Assembly: GCA_963971425.1 (NCBI GenBank)
Contig: OZ020519.1
Span: 7,146,028-7,210,027 of the forward strand
Direction: 5' to 3'
Source of the DNA: Bryoerythrophyllum caledonicum
Taxonomy: Eukaryota; Streptophyta; Bryopsida; Pottiales; Pottiaceae
DNA length: 64,000 bases
Under the pieces are notes generated by a model that did not search any database, had not been told where the DNA came from, and saw nothing but the letters and a program-made list of their open reading frames with translations. The translations under genes and the position numbers were made by a program. Shown in pieces: positions 1 through 11,596 of this stretch. Every line of letters begins with the position of its first letter. Position 1 is the first letter of the stretch.

Positions 1-103
1 CTGTACATCCACCAGAATCTACATTGTGACACACAATGCATGCGCAATCGCAAGAAATCTCGGCGTGGAATCCTCGTGTGGCCTCTCTGACTGACGATAA
101 GGC

Positions 104-2542
104 CTACCGAAGCATTTCTAGCTCAACGTGGTATTTACAGTAGCATACGTTGCGGTCATTGCATTTTTTTACGAAGTAAGGCCGCATTCTCTCAAAGGCT
201 CGCATGGAGATGGGCTCATTAGGATGTGCAGCCTTGAACCTCTCGTACAAGGACGCATGCCAAAGATAGTGCCCAAATTGCATGTCAGCAATGTGCAAAA
301 TATACCTTACGAGTATGTACAACGACTATAGAAGTATAACATCAGACTACAAAGGTATGTCAATGAACTAAAAGAGTACATCCTGACTTAGACATGTGAA
401 TATATACCTTGTGGTTTTTATATTCAAAATGAGTAGATAAGTGTTACAAGTACTTGTACAGAGTATATTATAGTATATTAGCAACGTAAACTATGTTCTA
501 GGATACCATGGTCCAGTGTCACAAGTATGATCATAGACTTTGTGGGGACATCGAATAACCTGAATAGTATTCACAAAGTGTCTATAACTCTACATGAAGA
601 GTGTGTTGTGGAATAACCGAAGCCTATTGCAGAGGACCACGTCGGTATAACAACATACTCTAGGTGATGAGATGTGACTTCACAAGTGTATCACACACTC
701 TCAAGGAGTATGTACACGGACAAGTTTAGCACATTTCAGTCTACACGAGTTTCAACGAGGACCACCCATGTATTCCATTGAACTACTGCTGTTAATTACG
801 CACAAAAAAATACTATATAATTATAACCTAGGGTATAGAAGGATACAAGGAATGTGTATCAAAGGACTACTGGAGTGTTTAACGACGACAAGAACGGGAT
901 GTTGACGATACTAACCAAGTTTGATACTATGATAGTGGTCGAATTACAAATGGGACCACACGAAATTATTCACATACAACCAAAGAGGGTGCGGTGAAGT
1001 ACCTGACTTTCAAGCAGCAAGTGCGTTGGATGACTTTCCTACACCCCCTTCTCTATCCGTTTTCTCCTCACATCCTTCATATTGGGACTGACTCGAGTCT
1101 CCGTAGACCACCACTACTTTACAAGCTCTCTTGTTTGAATCGACAATCCAGCCCTCTTTCTCCGTTCAACAAGCTTAAAAATCGACGATCCAGTGGATTG
1201 TAGACTTCGCCGTCTATGCAGCGCTGCGACTATGTTCCGTGTTTTCGTACGAAGGACCCTCGATATCGCACGTACTCCTGTGCCATCCGTATTTATAGCA
1301 GCATCGAATAGTACCTTCCTCCTCAGTAATTTTTCTCTAGAGCATGGGTTTCTGAGGAGCTGCAATTCGTTCCTACAGGATTGAATGATGGCATGGCTAG
1401 TTTTCGCATCATCCTGATCACGGTAGCATTTGGGTAAATGGGGAACTATCATTTTGGAGGACAAAACTGTCTCTAGTACAGCCTGTCGGAACCCTAAACC
1501 CTCGCCAGCAACTTCGAATTCCTTCAAGATGAATTCAAAAATCCGTACAGAGACTCTACTTACATCCCTACGTCCAGAATTGTCCCCACGAAGGTCCTCA
1601 CCGGCAAGAGCCAAACGTAGCGACCGCTCCGCCAAATCCCTCTTTCTCGCTCTACAACGTCTTTGACGTTCAGCTGCTTTCTCCTTAGCTAAAGCAACCT
1701 CTTCATTCGATGGTCCATTAAGTTCAGGCCTAGCTGCACGCCTCCTAACCATCTTGTAAAGCTAACATAACAAAAGTATGTGAATACCATGTCCCTGAAC
1801 GTGAACATGCAAAAACCCCATTCTGTGAAGCTGGAAGCATTTACACACATGTAGTGAACAATATATATTTTTAGACATGCAGACTACTTAATGTTTGTAC
1901 AGAGTCACATGAAGATACTTGGGATTTCAGGAGCTTCTTCAGAAAACGCGTCTAACTTCTCAGTGGCCTAAAAACTCCATACATGGGCTTCAAAGTGCAT
2001 CTATACAATGTCAATGTCTCAAGACGTCATCATAAAAAGTACACGTATAGAAACCAGAGCAGATCAAAAGAAAAGGTATCATGAGATTGTCACATGAGAA
2101 GGGAATGATTAGCACATGAGTGACACTTACGGTGATCTCGTCGCTCTCTGGGTCGTCTACTGAAGTGATATTCAGCTTCTTCAGCAAACTCATACTTGCG
2201 TCAATGGAGGACAGAATGATCTCCAATTTGTCACTAATGAACTTCAAATTTTCTTTCACAAAGCACCCCAATCGGCACTGTCGTAGTGTCGCTCCTCTCC
2301 TCGAATTGCACACGGGTCCTCGGCTCGCAAGTGCAGCCTACAACTGCAGGTATTGATTGCACAAGATGTTCCTTGTCCACACGCAAGAAAGACGAGTCCA
2401 AGCTCTTGAAAATACAATCGATTCCACCAGTAGAGTTAACCTGAATCCCTGATTGTTCCATACCAGAAAAAAATTCATCAGTTGCAAAGGAAAAGAGAGA
2501 CCCAACGATGAAGTAGGAACTTCCCAAACTGTAGAGCAACAA
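104..2542 (-). pseudogene. transposase-like gene, decayed, runs off the left edge
   Basis: Three blocks on the minus strand read as one broken gene. Block 2542-2128 has two frames joined by a frameshift near 2.3 kb and ends at a GT donor. Block 1752-1003 is basic and reads on past a TAG (1114-1116) into a WWSTETRVSPN...KDVRRKRI segment, then after a second shift into HPTHLLLESQ just before a GT donor. Block 331-104 has FGHYLWHASLYERF and a Cys-rich RNVCYCKYHVELEML motif, a C-x-C-x2-H pattern that I associate with DDE-type transposase-like proteins found in plants and animals. The catalytic part would lie left of base 1. Family naming is from memory of such proteins; that it is coding and decayed is well supported. 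It diverges from the ParB-like gene that begins at 4473. Confidence 0.5.
332..1002. other. AT-rich stretch, probable intron
   Basis: No supported ORF. It lies between two coding blocks of the minus-strand transposase-like pseudogene, with a donor-like site at its high end (AG|GTACTT on the minus strand at about 1002), so most of it is probably an old intron. Confidence 0.3.
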
Positions 2543-2549
2543 CTATGCT

Positions 2550-4472
2550 ACCCCAAACAGTGTTCAATATGAGCTACGGTCACTCACGACTGGCATGTCA
2601 TTGATCAGGAATATGGACTTTAATTTCTCACAGTCGTTCTCATAATGTTTTGGTAGAGTTACATTTACCAAGTGATTTAGAGCATGTTTATTGTAGAAAC
2701 ACACGTCTCTATTTACTCATGAGCACTGCAAACTGACTGCATGCCCAGTTATAGCTATCAATATTCAAAACAACGATAAATTTTGGAATGGGGATCTGCA
2801 GCTAAGTTCCACACACTCATTGTATCTATCAAAACATGGCAGAATGCAATATAGAATCATACCTTAAAGAACTGGGTTTGCATATGTCGACCAGATATCT
2901 ACAAAACCCTCTTTCTTGTAGCCGTGAAGGTATGTTGTCGCCTGCGGTTTTCTAGAGTTCGATCAATTCCAAGTACTACATTGGCGCTTGGATCTCGAAC
3001 TTCTTCGAAGATTCCCTAAATTGTTTAGATTGCAAAAAACCACGTTAGTATGAAGGTCTCGGTATATCTTATCAGGAATAATTTTATCACTAGGTAGGAG
3101 AAGAAGATGGTGTAAACCTGTACATGTTTGCACTGGAAGAAGACGTCGATGCAGATCCCGGCGAGGTTGTAATCTACAGAGCTCGAAGGTCTGCAAAGTG
3201 GAGAAGACAACCCTGTACCAGTTACAGCAAGTACACCTCTGAGCTACAGTCGCATTGATGAGTTCTGACGCAGTAATGAACAAAGATTGGCGACTCAAGT
3301 TCTCAACGTTCACAGATCTGGGAACTTCAGGCTGGCGGCTGCACATCACCTTCATCCATTGGGAGTTGTGTTGTACAGATTCTGGGGAAAGGCGCCGATA
3401 AATTTGGAGTGACAGGAGGACAACACGTATCGAATGATTATTGGCACGATTCTGACACAACAGTCGTATATTGGGATACTATGGAGGCTGCTAAGATACC
3501 AAATATACTTTGCAGTATGTTCGTTTAGTCAGGACACCGTTTCCTTAATTTTAAAGTAAATGATGGAATTTCAAAGTTTTTTAACAAATAAGAAATGGGT
3601 CAATATTAGAGTTTGTGTAGGGTGTAGAGCCCCAATTTTTTTTTTAAAAGCCTACATTAACCCCCATTATAAGTGCTCTGAAAAATCAGCCCTTTTTTGG
3701 CTGTTACAAGGAAATTAAAGTGGACGATCATAATTTTTCAATTGGAATGATTGGAAAGAACCAGTTTTGCATGTTAACTGAAAGTTTTGTAGAATTGTGA
3801 ACTTCAGGTCTCCCACAAGAAGTATATTTGTAACTTTTTAAAAACTGTGACAAGTATGTAGTAATTACAAATATACTTCTTCCCATTGAACTGTAGTCCG
3901 GTTTAGTTAAATTTTTTGATGTGTGCGATGGCATGGAAGTCAGGAATCACATTTTGCAGACCACCATCTGAAATCCAAGGCAAATTGGGCATGTGACGTG
4001 AAGGAGAAGTTGTGACATTGAAAAAACCGGTTTGTGTTAGTATATTCGTACCACCTTAGTCGACTATCACCCTACATTCGTTGTTCATAACTCATGAGTG
4101 CTGGAATCATTGCCTAGTATTGTTGATAGAGTCTTAGTGTCCATTTTAGATTAATAGTAGAGTGTGTTTGCTTGTGCAATACTTTGAGCCAAGTTCAGGT
4201 CAGAGTACGAAATGATGGATTATTCATGGAGGTCCAGAGGGGTCCCTCGGATCCGACGTATTGATGGGAGTATTGAAGTCTGGTTTTTTTTACTTTGGCT
4301 GTTTTATGATTCGTATATCTGTGAGCTTGAAGAGTGTGCGTGCATACGTTTTCTTCTGTCATGTTGCTTTCTTCAGATGTTTTTGCATTTGATATTATTC
4401 TTTGAGTTTAGATGAACACTTCATTCGTGTTGTTGTTTGAATATCCTAACATTTTTCACTGGATGTCATCAG
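2550..4472. other. intergenic region between divergent element genes
   Basis: This stretch separates the minus-strand transposase-like pseudogene from the plus-strand ParB-like gene. One 165-codon minus-strand ORF (3460-2963) is present. It has a few cysteines and resembles nothing I know; it could be a remnant exon of the transposase-like gene. A possible acceptor (catcag) sits directly before the ATG at 4473, so an untranslated upstream exon of the ParB-like gene may lie here. Confidence 0.3.
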
Positions 4473-5481
4473 ATGGAGTCACAGTATGGGGACAAGGTCA
4501 CACCAACGGAGGACTTGGGAATGCCTTGTGAGGACACATTTTCGGCTCCAGGGGTTGGAGGATCGCCGGCGCCACAGGCTTCGAGATCGCCGAATGCTGA
4601 ATCAAGTTTAGTCCTGCAAGATATACCGGTGATGGGGGTGGATCCTGGTTTGGACACAACTGAGCTTTCATTGAGGAAGTCCATTCGTGGGACTTCCTAC
4701 GATGTGCTCCAGAAGTCTCATCATCCATCTATTGGGGAGTTGCACATCCCCCTTTGCCAAATGTTGCCAATGACAGAGGTGCGTATTCTAGTCAAGCCGG
4801 ACATAGAGAAGCTGAAGAGCGAGTTTGTCAAAGGCTACCGCCGAGGATCTGCATGTTTCTATGTTGCATTGAAGGACTTCTCCATGGTCGAACGGGAAGT
4901 TCTGCCTGAAGAGCGCGAGGGATGGTCAGACCTATGGAGGGCGGAGGACAAGAAGTTTGAAGCTTTGATTGCGAGTAGGCCAGAGTTGCACGGCCTTTCT
5001 GATCGATATCTTTTTGTGTGGGATGGCAACCACCGCCATCTTGCATGGATGGATGTCATATCCACCATGCACCAAAACGATTCTACCTTTCATGTTCCGG
5101 TTTGGGCAGTTGTATTAGAGCCCACATTGGTGAACCGCCATATATTACTAAACGCCATGACGGACTGGAACAAGTGAGTTCTATTCTTAATTTTCTTTTA
5201 TTGTTTGCGTCATTCAATTGTTCAGTATTTCTATTGTTTTTCTCGCATGACTTTGATGTTCATGAACATTGTCACTCAGGCAGAAAGACTCCGACCATGT
5301 GACACAACAACTGTCACATGATGTGAAGAGAGTTCAGCATTTTGGATTGTTGGACTTCGATCAGCTCAAGGGTCTGATTAGTGAGGAGGATCATGATGCT
5401 AGTGTGGCGGAGTGGGCCAGAAAGGGCATCAAAAAGTGGCACCATATGACCTTCGATTCAATCTTGAAGTTACTCTATGAG
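4473..5481 (+). pseudogene. ParB/sulfiredoxin-fold domain, 5' part of a ParB-like/DNA methyltransferase gene
   Basis: Two exons, 4473-5173 and 5280-5481, joined by a GTGAGT...CAG intron with the frame kept, give about 300 residues. The first 80 are low-complexity. Then comes a region like the ParB/Srx fold: IGELHIPL, a stretch with VRILVKPDIEKLKSEF, and the hallmark FVWDGNHRHLAWMDVI, which matches the DGxHR..A motif of ParB-like domains, followed by VPVWAVVLEP and an alpha-helical tail. This segment is open. The gene continues after about 7 kb of inserted DNA with exons from about 12680. The exon end TATGAG|GTACGT is a good donor in phase 0. DNA binding or a nucleotide-dependent clamp role would be inference from the fold. 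Counted as pseudogene because the downstream half has five in-frame stops. Confidence 0.6.
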
Positions 5482-5879
5482 GTACGTTGGGATTGTATTC
5501 GATCCATCATTGTGTACCCTATGTTGTTATCTATGCCCTAGAATACATATATGCAAAGTTATTGAATTAGTTTGGGAAAATATACTAACACTGTGAAAAA
5601 AATTCTTCGTGTAGCGATAGCTTATAGCTGCTCAAGAAGATTGTATTTGAACTTACCGTGACACACTTGTGACCGGTGTTGGGGCTGATTGTGTTGGAAG
5701 CTTGTCGTGCCATGAATTTTAAATTTTTTTTAGTTAGATAGTGGAGAATGATATAATTAGATAAATTGATTAAAATTGTGCTTTGATGTAAACTTGAATT
5801 TGCATGTAAGGAGAAATAACGTAGATAGAATAAGGAAACTCGGTAATCCCTTAAAAAGTAGAAGGAGAAGCCTTCAACC

Positions 5880-6040
5880 CTGGCCCAGCTCGGATAGGAG
5901 TAGCTCGGATAAGGGCAGCTCGGATAAGGGCAGCTCGGATAGGGGCAGCTCGGATAGGAGTAGCCCGGATAGGGGCAGCTCGGATAAGGGCAGCTCGGAT
6001 AGGGGCAGCTCGGATAGGAGGAGCTCGATTTTGGATAGCT
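5880..6040 (+). repeat. 15-bp tandem repeat (AGCTCGGATARGGGC)
   Basis: About ten head-to-tail copies of a 15-bp unit of the type AGCTCGGATAGGGGC, with variants AAGGGC and AGGAGT. Because 15 is a multiple of three, all frames stay open, which explains the SSDRG-repeat ORF seen here; no other evidence supports a protein. Confidence 0.8.
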
Positions 6041-6124
6041 CGGAGCAAGGCAGGAAGGGTCGAAGAAGAAGTCCCGGAAGTCACTTAGAAAGCAACCGTC
6101 CGGCCCAACCAGGGACTACAAAGC

Positions 6125-6310
6125 TGAGCCGAGCTGTGAGTTCCGAGAGCTGGTGAGCCTGTGAGTTCCGAGAGCTGGTGAGCCTGTGAGTTCCGAGCTG
6201 TGAGTGCCGAGCTGATGAGTGAGCCCTGGTCCGAGCTGAACTGGTGAGCTGTGAGTGCCGAGCTGTGAATTCCGAGCTGTGAGTGCCGAGCTGATGAGTG
6301 AGCGCTGTCC
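6125..6310 (+). repeat. tandem array A of CCGAGCTGTGAGTG-type repeats
   Basis: Mixed-length tandem copies built from GAGCTGTGAGTGCC and GAGCTGATGAGTGAGC modules. The same modules make the larger array at 8588-9070, so the 2 kb between them is bracketed by related direct arrays. Confidence 0.75.
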
Positions 6311-7229
6311 TGATGGAAATTCTTCCATCATGTACATACAAGTATTAGTCTTTATATGTGTGGATTTTAATAAGTAAGGAGTTGGGGTAAAAGGGGTTGG
6401 TCGTGGTAAGAACCACGGTTTGAGGATTTGGGCAGGTGTTAGCATATAGGTGTTGCACCGTTCTTGTCACTGCTCAGGGGGGTAGGTAGCGGGTTGACTG
6501 GTACTTTTCCTGCCTCACTAGCGAGCCAAGCCGTGGGCCGCCAAACCACTCAACGGGCTTGATTGGGTTCGAACCCGGACCGGCGGCAGCCACTGACCAC
6601 GACATTTCCAGCCAACCAAGTCCACGACTTGGCGATCAGGTTGTGCGAATCAACACCTTTATACGTCTGTACCATCAGCTATCTTACGATAAGTTTTATT
6701 TTTATTTTTATTTTTATTTAGTTATTTTTTTTATTTTACTTATCTTGTTGGTTGGAAGGTCTAAGTTTTTAGTCTTCCAATAAATAAATGACTAGGGAAT
6801 TTTATGTGGTTGAAAGTGGAAAGGATAAGAAAGTAATGAAGTACCTTGTGGGGTACTTTGGGTAGAGTGATATGGGCTAGAGTGCCCACGTCCACTTAAG
6901 GTGGAAAAGTTGGAAAAAGAGATTCCTTAGTGAGTGTGTGTGTGTGTGTGCGGGAGAGAGAGCAAGGTTTTGGAGCAGAAACTTGACTGTGTGTATCTCG
7001 TTGAGCTTGAATGATATGGAATGGAAAATTTGTGATCTTGTTCCTTGTTTCAAGAGCTTTCCATACTCGTTTTAAAATTTGAATTCGGAGTTGTAGAGAA
7101 AAAGTTATTGAGGTTTTAATTCTGTGAAAACCCAAGGCCATCCATTGAGGGGCAGAGGTTTCGAGGAGCCACAACTTTTTCTGTAGTTATCAATTTGGTT
7201 TGCGATTTTGAGGGACTGTGCATCTCTAT

Positions 7230-7620
7230 CTTAGCTTTCTAGAAAGATATTATGATTGAGATTTGGAGTTGTGAGCAAGAAGTTATAGAGATTTGAATGA
7301 ATAGGGGTAGGCAGAACTTTGATTGTCCATAACTTTTGGACAGTAGTTTAGAATTGTTTGAGAATTGGAAGGTGCGTAAACAATGGTCATGGCTCTTCAA
7401 AAAGTTATTACAATTGAGATTTGGAGTTTTGAAGAAGAAGTTATGAGCGATTGAATATCTAGAGGGGCAGAACTTTGAACTCGTATAACTTTCGGACAGT
7501 AGTTTAGATTGACTTGAAATTTGGAGGAGTGTTAGTTGTCTAAATTAGCTTTCCAGAGAGCTATTACACTTAGTATTTGAAGTTTTGAGTCATCTGTGTC
7601 ACTAGTTTGAAGGTTACAGC
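7230..7620 (+). repeat. diverged tandem repeats of about 160-190 bp
   Basis: Recurring phrases such as ACTTTYGGACAGTAGTTTAG, GAGATTTGGAGTTTTGA and AAGAAGTTAT appear in the same order about two to three times between roughly 7080 and 7620. Such internal repeats are common in untranslated regions of plant LTR elements; no coding sequence is evident. Confidence 0.5.
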
Positions 7621-8234
7621 CTTGGTGAAACTTTTCCATTGTGTTTTTGAACACTTCTTTTGAGTTTCTTAGTGTTTTTGAACACTTGAAGACTTTGGAG
7701 TTGAAGGATGGAGGAATTGAAGACTTGATGCTTGAAAAGAAGAGAAGATAGAGACAAGTGTGTTGTGGCTTGTCGTCCGATTTCTTTTTTTGTGATTCCA
7801 AGCCAACTTTGGAGGCTAGTTGTATTTCAATTTTGTTCTTGTAAACTCTGTTGCGGCGAAGTGGGATTAATTGCCCACACGGTCGTATTTATGTCGTTCC
7901 CACCGGTGAGGCACGTTTGCTGGTCACCGTGGGTTTGAATTTTAGGAGCCAATCTTTCGGACGGTTTCAGCTTGTGGTCTGGCCGTCCCGTTTTACCCGT
8001 CCGAGGCCGTGGTTTCTTATCACCCACCTTTACCCTTAACCCTTTAGAGCCACCACAGGATAGGCCAACGGGGAGGAGTTTGAAGACTGAAGACTGAAGA
8101 CTGAAGACCGAGTACCACAAGATTTGACAGAACTCCGTAGCAGACTATACGAAGTCGCAGCCAGATACCTCGCGTATTCTCAAAGCGCTCCCCTCTCTAC
8201 ACGACAGCGCTGGTCCGAGCTGAACTGGTGAGCT

Positions 8235-8587
8235 CACTAGTACAAAACTGTGATAAAAAAACCGCACTCGATTTGGAGTTGCGGTTCTTTTGACAACGCC
8301 GACGGAACAGTCAGAACTGTTCCTAAATTGGGCTGTCCCGAATTTTTTGGCCATAACTCCCTCATTTTTGGAAGTTTTTCGTCGTGTAATATATCGTTGA
8401 AAGCGTGTTTTCAAGGCGCTTTCAACGGTATATTACACGTTCAAAAACTCCCAAAAATGAGAGAGTTATGGTCAAAAAACCCGGGACAGCCCGATTTAGG
8501 AACAGTTCTGACTGTTCCGATAGCGTTGTCAAAAGAACCGCAACTCCAAATCGAGTGCGGTTTCTTTTTCACAGTTTTGTACTAGTG
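8235..8587. mobile_element. foldback MITE of CACTA (En/Spm) type
   Basis: A 353-bp near-perfect inverted repeat. It starts CACTAGTACAAAACTGTGA and ends with the reverse complement (TTTTGTACTAGTG); the arms are about 170 bp with only a few mismatches and a very short loop around 8408-8420. It is flanked by a 3-bp direct repeat GCT (8232-8234 and 8588-8590). Terminal CACTA and a 3-bp target duplication are the hallmarks of the CACTA superfamily. It sits inside the CCGAGCTGTGAGTG tandem array, so it inserted after that array formed. Confidence 0.85.
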
Positions 8588-9070
8588 GCTGTGAGTGCCG
8601 AGCTGTGAGTTCCGAGAGCTGGTGAGCCTGTGAGTTCCGAGCTGTGAGTGCCGAGCTGATGAGTGAGCGCTGGTCCGAGCTGAACTGGTGAGCTGTGAGT
8701 GCCGAGCTGATGAGTGAGCGCTGGTCCGAGCTGAACTGGTGAGCTGTGAGTGCCGAGCTGATGAGTGAGCACTGGTCCGAGCTGAACTGGTGAGCCGTGA
8801 GTGCCGAGCTGTGAGTTCCAAGAGCTGGTGAGCCTGTGAGTTCCGAGTTGTGAGTGCCGAGCTGATGAGTGAGCGTTGGTCTAAGCTAAACTGGTGAGCT
8901 GTGAGTGCCGAGCTGTGAGTTCCGAGCTGTAAGTTCCGAGCCTGGTGAGTTCCGAGCTGTGAATTCCGAGCTGTGAGTTCCGAGCTGGTGAGTTGAGCGC
9001 TGGTCTGAGCTGAACTGGTAAGCCTGTGAGTTCCGAGCTAGTAAGTTGAGCACTGGTGAGCGTGTGAGTT
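8588..9070 (+). repeat. tandem array B, 51-bp units
   Basis: Several copies spaced 51 bp apart (for example starting at 8641, 8692 and 8743) of a unit with GAGCTGTGAGTGCCGAGC, TGATGAGTGAGCGCTGGTCC and GAGCTGAACTGGT, followed by more degenerate copies. It runs to about 140 bp before the ATG of the gag-like ORF at 9211, so it may sit in the leader or promoter of that unit. Confidence 0.8.
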
Positions 9071-9210
9071 CCCCGAGAGCAGTTGAGAGGACCAAGAACG
9101 AGAAGATCGAGTGAGCTTGGGAGAGTACGAGAGAATCTGGGGAAACCTGTGGTGGTCAAGATAACCTTGTGTGAACCGTGGATTAAAGAAGCATCGTCCG
9201 AACAAGAAAA

Positions 9211-11202
9211 ATGGCGGCTCCCCACCCCACGGGCTCCATGGCCAAAGACATCTCCCCGGCTGTCCCCAAGGACCCTCAGGAGTTAACCGAACTCCAAGAA
9301 GACCTCCTTCGTATGGGTTGTCTATCCCTTCTAGATTTCTGTTGGAGTTTTCGTGTAGAATCTACTGTCCAGGAATTACGGCAAAACCCTTTGCCCATTC
9401 CAGAAGGGGATAGCATCCGCGCTTGTCTGGACCGATGGACAATGGGAAGATGGCAGGAGGTGTACGGATTCCCACGGCAAGGAGGTGGTTGGACAAGTTT
9501 GAAGAAAGAAGAATATGCCAAGGGACGCTTCGGTACCAAGGACGCTAAGAATGGATACGCGGTGAGGGATTGTCTAGACCAAAGGGCCAAACGAGTCTTC
9601 TCCTTCCTCGTACCCATCCTTCATCCGGAGAAACCCACCCGAGCCACCATCACCCTTGCTAATACGGTGTATGGCTCTTATCTTGGAGAGCGAGTGGTGA
9701 ATTGGGCGATCATTGTGAAGGATGTTGTTCTCCGTTTGATTAAGAGTATCAACAGCACTAAACGTTCCCCTCTTGCCCCATTCTTGGTCCACCTCTATCA
9801 TCATTTCAAGGAGACTACCGCCGAGGAAGCTATGGCCTTTGGGACTCACCTCATGATGAAGAAGTTCGATGGGACGGAGTCCGAGTCCGAGACGGGATCG
9901 GAAGGAGGGAGCAGCTCCTCACCATCCGAGGAAGATGTCCAGCCACTCCCCAAGCGCCAGCGACAGAAACCGGGTGGAGCACCTTCCACCCGCACCCGTG
10001 CGGCCATCCGTGCCGCAGCCACCGGACCGGCACTACTTGGAGGCAAGTTTTATCCGGCCTCGGAGCTAATAGAAGCCCTTCGCGTATATGTGGAAGATAC
10101 CGATCGGACATTGGGACAAGTGAGTAGCTTGGTGGGCAACCCTCTGAGGGAGGGATTGATAGCGGCAATCAAGGAGAAGGTCGGAGGAGTTGGGGATCTC
10201 CGCACCATGGAGCAGAAGGTCCACCGACTCATGCTTGACATGGCAAAGGTGAAGAGCCGAGCGTCGGAAGCAGAGAGGAGTTGTAAGGTAGCTCTTTTTC
10301 AAGCCAATGCCTCGGCGGCTGCATTACAACAGGTCGACGAGGCCTTACGCTTTCCCGCAGATGTAGTATTAAAGGCCAAGATGTTCGATGCGCGATTGGA
10401 GAGGGATGACCACATTTCCAGCAAGAGAGTGATTGCCTTCATGATGGAGCAAACCGTGAAGGTTGAGACCGCTTATGCGAACATGAGGTTATTGGTGAGC
10501 AATCTTACTCACATCCTACCCAAGTTTGTGGAAGACTTTGACAGCTCTGACAAGGATGGGGACTCGGATTCGGAGACCAATCCGGAGGAGCGAGGTTTAG
10601 GTAAGCTCGGTCAGCGAAAGGGAAAGGAAGTGGTGGACCTTGATAGCCCGGATTTGCCCCCTCAGCACCCGAGTTCGAGGATCCTGACAGGACCAGCTCC
10701 TTCGGAGGTCACCACCCGGATGCAGAGCGGTGGGAAGGAACGCCCGAGGTTAGCGATGGAGCCACCACCCCCAGTGCCTCCTCACCAGCCGCCACGGAGT
10801 GATCCTTCTCGCACTACACCGGGTGTGGTTCCTTTGCAGAAAGGACCTCACCATGGGAAGACCGCCAGTGAGAGTTCCTCCTACTTGTACACCCCAGGAC
10901 CGGCATACGGCCAAGAGGGTACCATGGGGACTCCGAGTCAAGTATCGATTCCCCAGACACAATCCGGGCTCCATCCGGGCATGACTACCGTGCCACCCAC
11001 CCCGGATGACCTGGATACTGCATTGCCCTCAAGGGAAACCTTGCTGAGGACACCGATGGTCCAATCCACACCTTCCACGGATGTCTTTGCTCCCTTGGTG
11101 ACGCTGGCGGCAGCCGCTGCCACCCCGACTTCCAGCCGAAGTTCCCGTAAGCGCAAGAGAAGAGAGAAGAGGAAGAGACTTGAGGAGTTGGCCCAGAAGT
11201 AG
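9211..11202 (+). CDS. gag-like / plant transposon protein of unknown function, 663 aa, intact
   Basis: Uninterrupted single-exon ORF, the only intact long ORF in the element-rich first 24 kb. Residues 20-210 form a helical domain; the segment LANTVYGSYLGERVVNWAI followed by a run ending LAPFLVHLYHHFKE resembles the domain annotated in plants as a putative transposon protein that travels with gag-like ORFs of LTR elements (recognised from memory, moderate confidence). Then come an acidic Ser/Glu linker (about 215-240), a basic patch, a long predicted coiled coil (about 300-450), a Pro-rich region (480-620) and a basic C-terminal tail RKRKRREKRKR that could be a nuclear signal. No zinc knuckle, protease or polymerase follows. 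The intact frame among decayed neighbours suggests recent insertion. Confidence 0.6.
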   Translation: MAAPHPTGSMAKDISPAVPKDPQELTELQEDLLRMGCLSLLDFCWSFRVESTVQELRQNPLPIPEGDSIRACLDRWTMGRWQEVYGFPRQGGGWTSLKKEEYAKGRFGTKDAKNGYAVRDCLDQRAKRVFSFLVPILHPEKPTRATITLANTVYGSYLGERVVNWAIIVKDVVLRLIKSINSTKRSPLAPFLVHLYHHFKETTAEEAMAFGTHLMMKKFDGTESESETGSEGGSSSSPSEEDVQPLPKRQRQKPGGAPSTRTRAAIRAAATGPALLGGKFYPASELIEALRVYVEDTDRTLGQVSSLVGNPLREGLIAAIKEKVGGVGDLRTMEQKVHRLMLDMAKVKSRASEAERSCKVALFQANASAAALQQVDEALRFPADVVLKAKMFDARLERDDHISSKRVIAFMMEQTVKVETAYANMRLLVSNLTHILPKFVEDFDSSDKDGDSDSETNPEERGLGKLGQRKGKEVVDLDSPDLPPQHPSSRILTGPAPSEVTTRMQSGGKERPRLAMEPPPPVPPHQPPRSDPSRTTPGVVPLQKGPHHGKTASESSSYLYTPGPAYGQEGTMGTPSQVSIPQTQSGLHPGMTTVPPTPDDLDTALPSRETLLRTPMVQSTPSTDVFAPLVTLAAAAATPTSSRSSRKRKRREKRKRLEELAQK

Positions 11203-11596
11203 GCCAAGATCTTGGTTCGTAGGTCCCTATTCAGTCCGAGATTTGGCCCCCAGTTGACTTTGGTTTTGACTTGGTTTTTGCCTTTGGTTTTGTGTAATAA
11301 GTGACCTCTGACGGTGCACGTCGTGTGGAGTGGCAGCCATCGCCGCCAAGAGTAGTTATTGTCATCGTTAGAAGGTATCTTTGAATTTGGACTCTTGTGT
11401 TAGTCCTTCGCGGTATAAGAGAGGAGTCCCGTGGCACCTCTCTTCACTGCTTGATGTGTGTATTTGCTTTCAGTTGAATTCTAAACCTACGCTCCGAGAA
11501 GACCTTCGATGGTTGGAGAGCTCGGATTGCATACATGACTGTGAGTGCCATTTCAAGTAGTCCACTCCTTGAGTCCATACTAACTATCTAATCACT

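Noticed and set aside
4469-5068. Minus-strand ORFs opposite the ParB-like exons
   Set aside because: They overlap the well-supported plus-strand exons and have no recognisable content.
5776-6156. Ser-Asp-Arg repeat protein ORF
   Set aside because: It is just the open frame of a 15-bp tandem repeat; there is no conserved flank, start context or domain.
6540-6600. Possible tRNA gene (GGGTTCGAACCC resembles a T-arm/B box)
   Set aside because: No matching A box or cloverleaf could be formed on either strand; the palindromic phrase stands alone.
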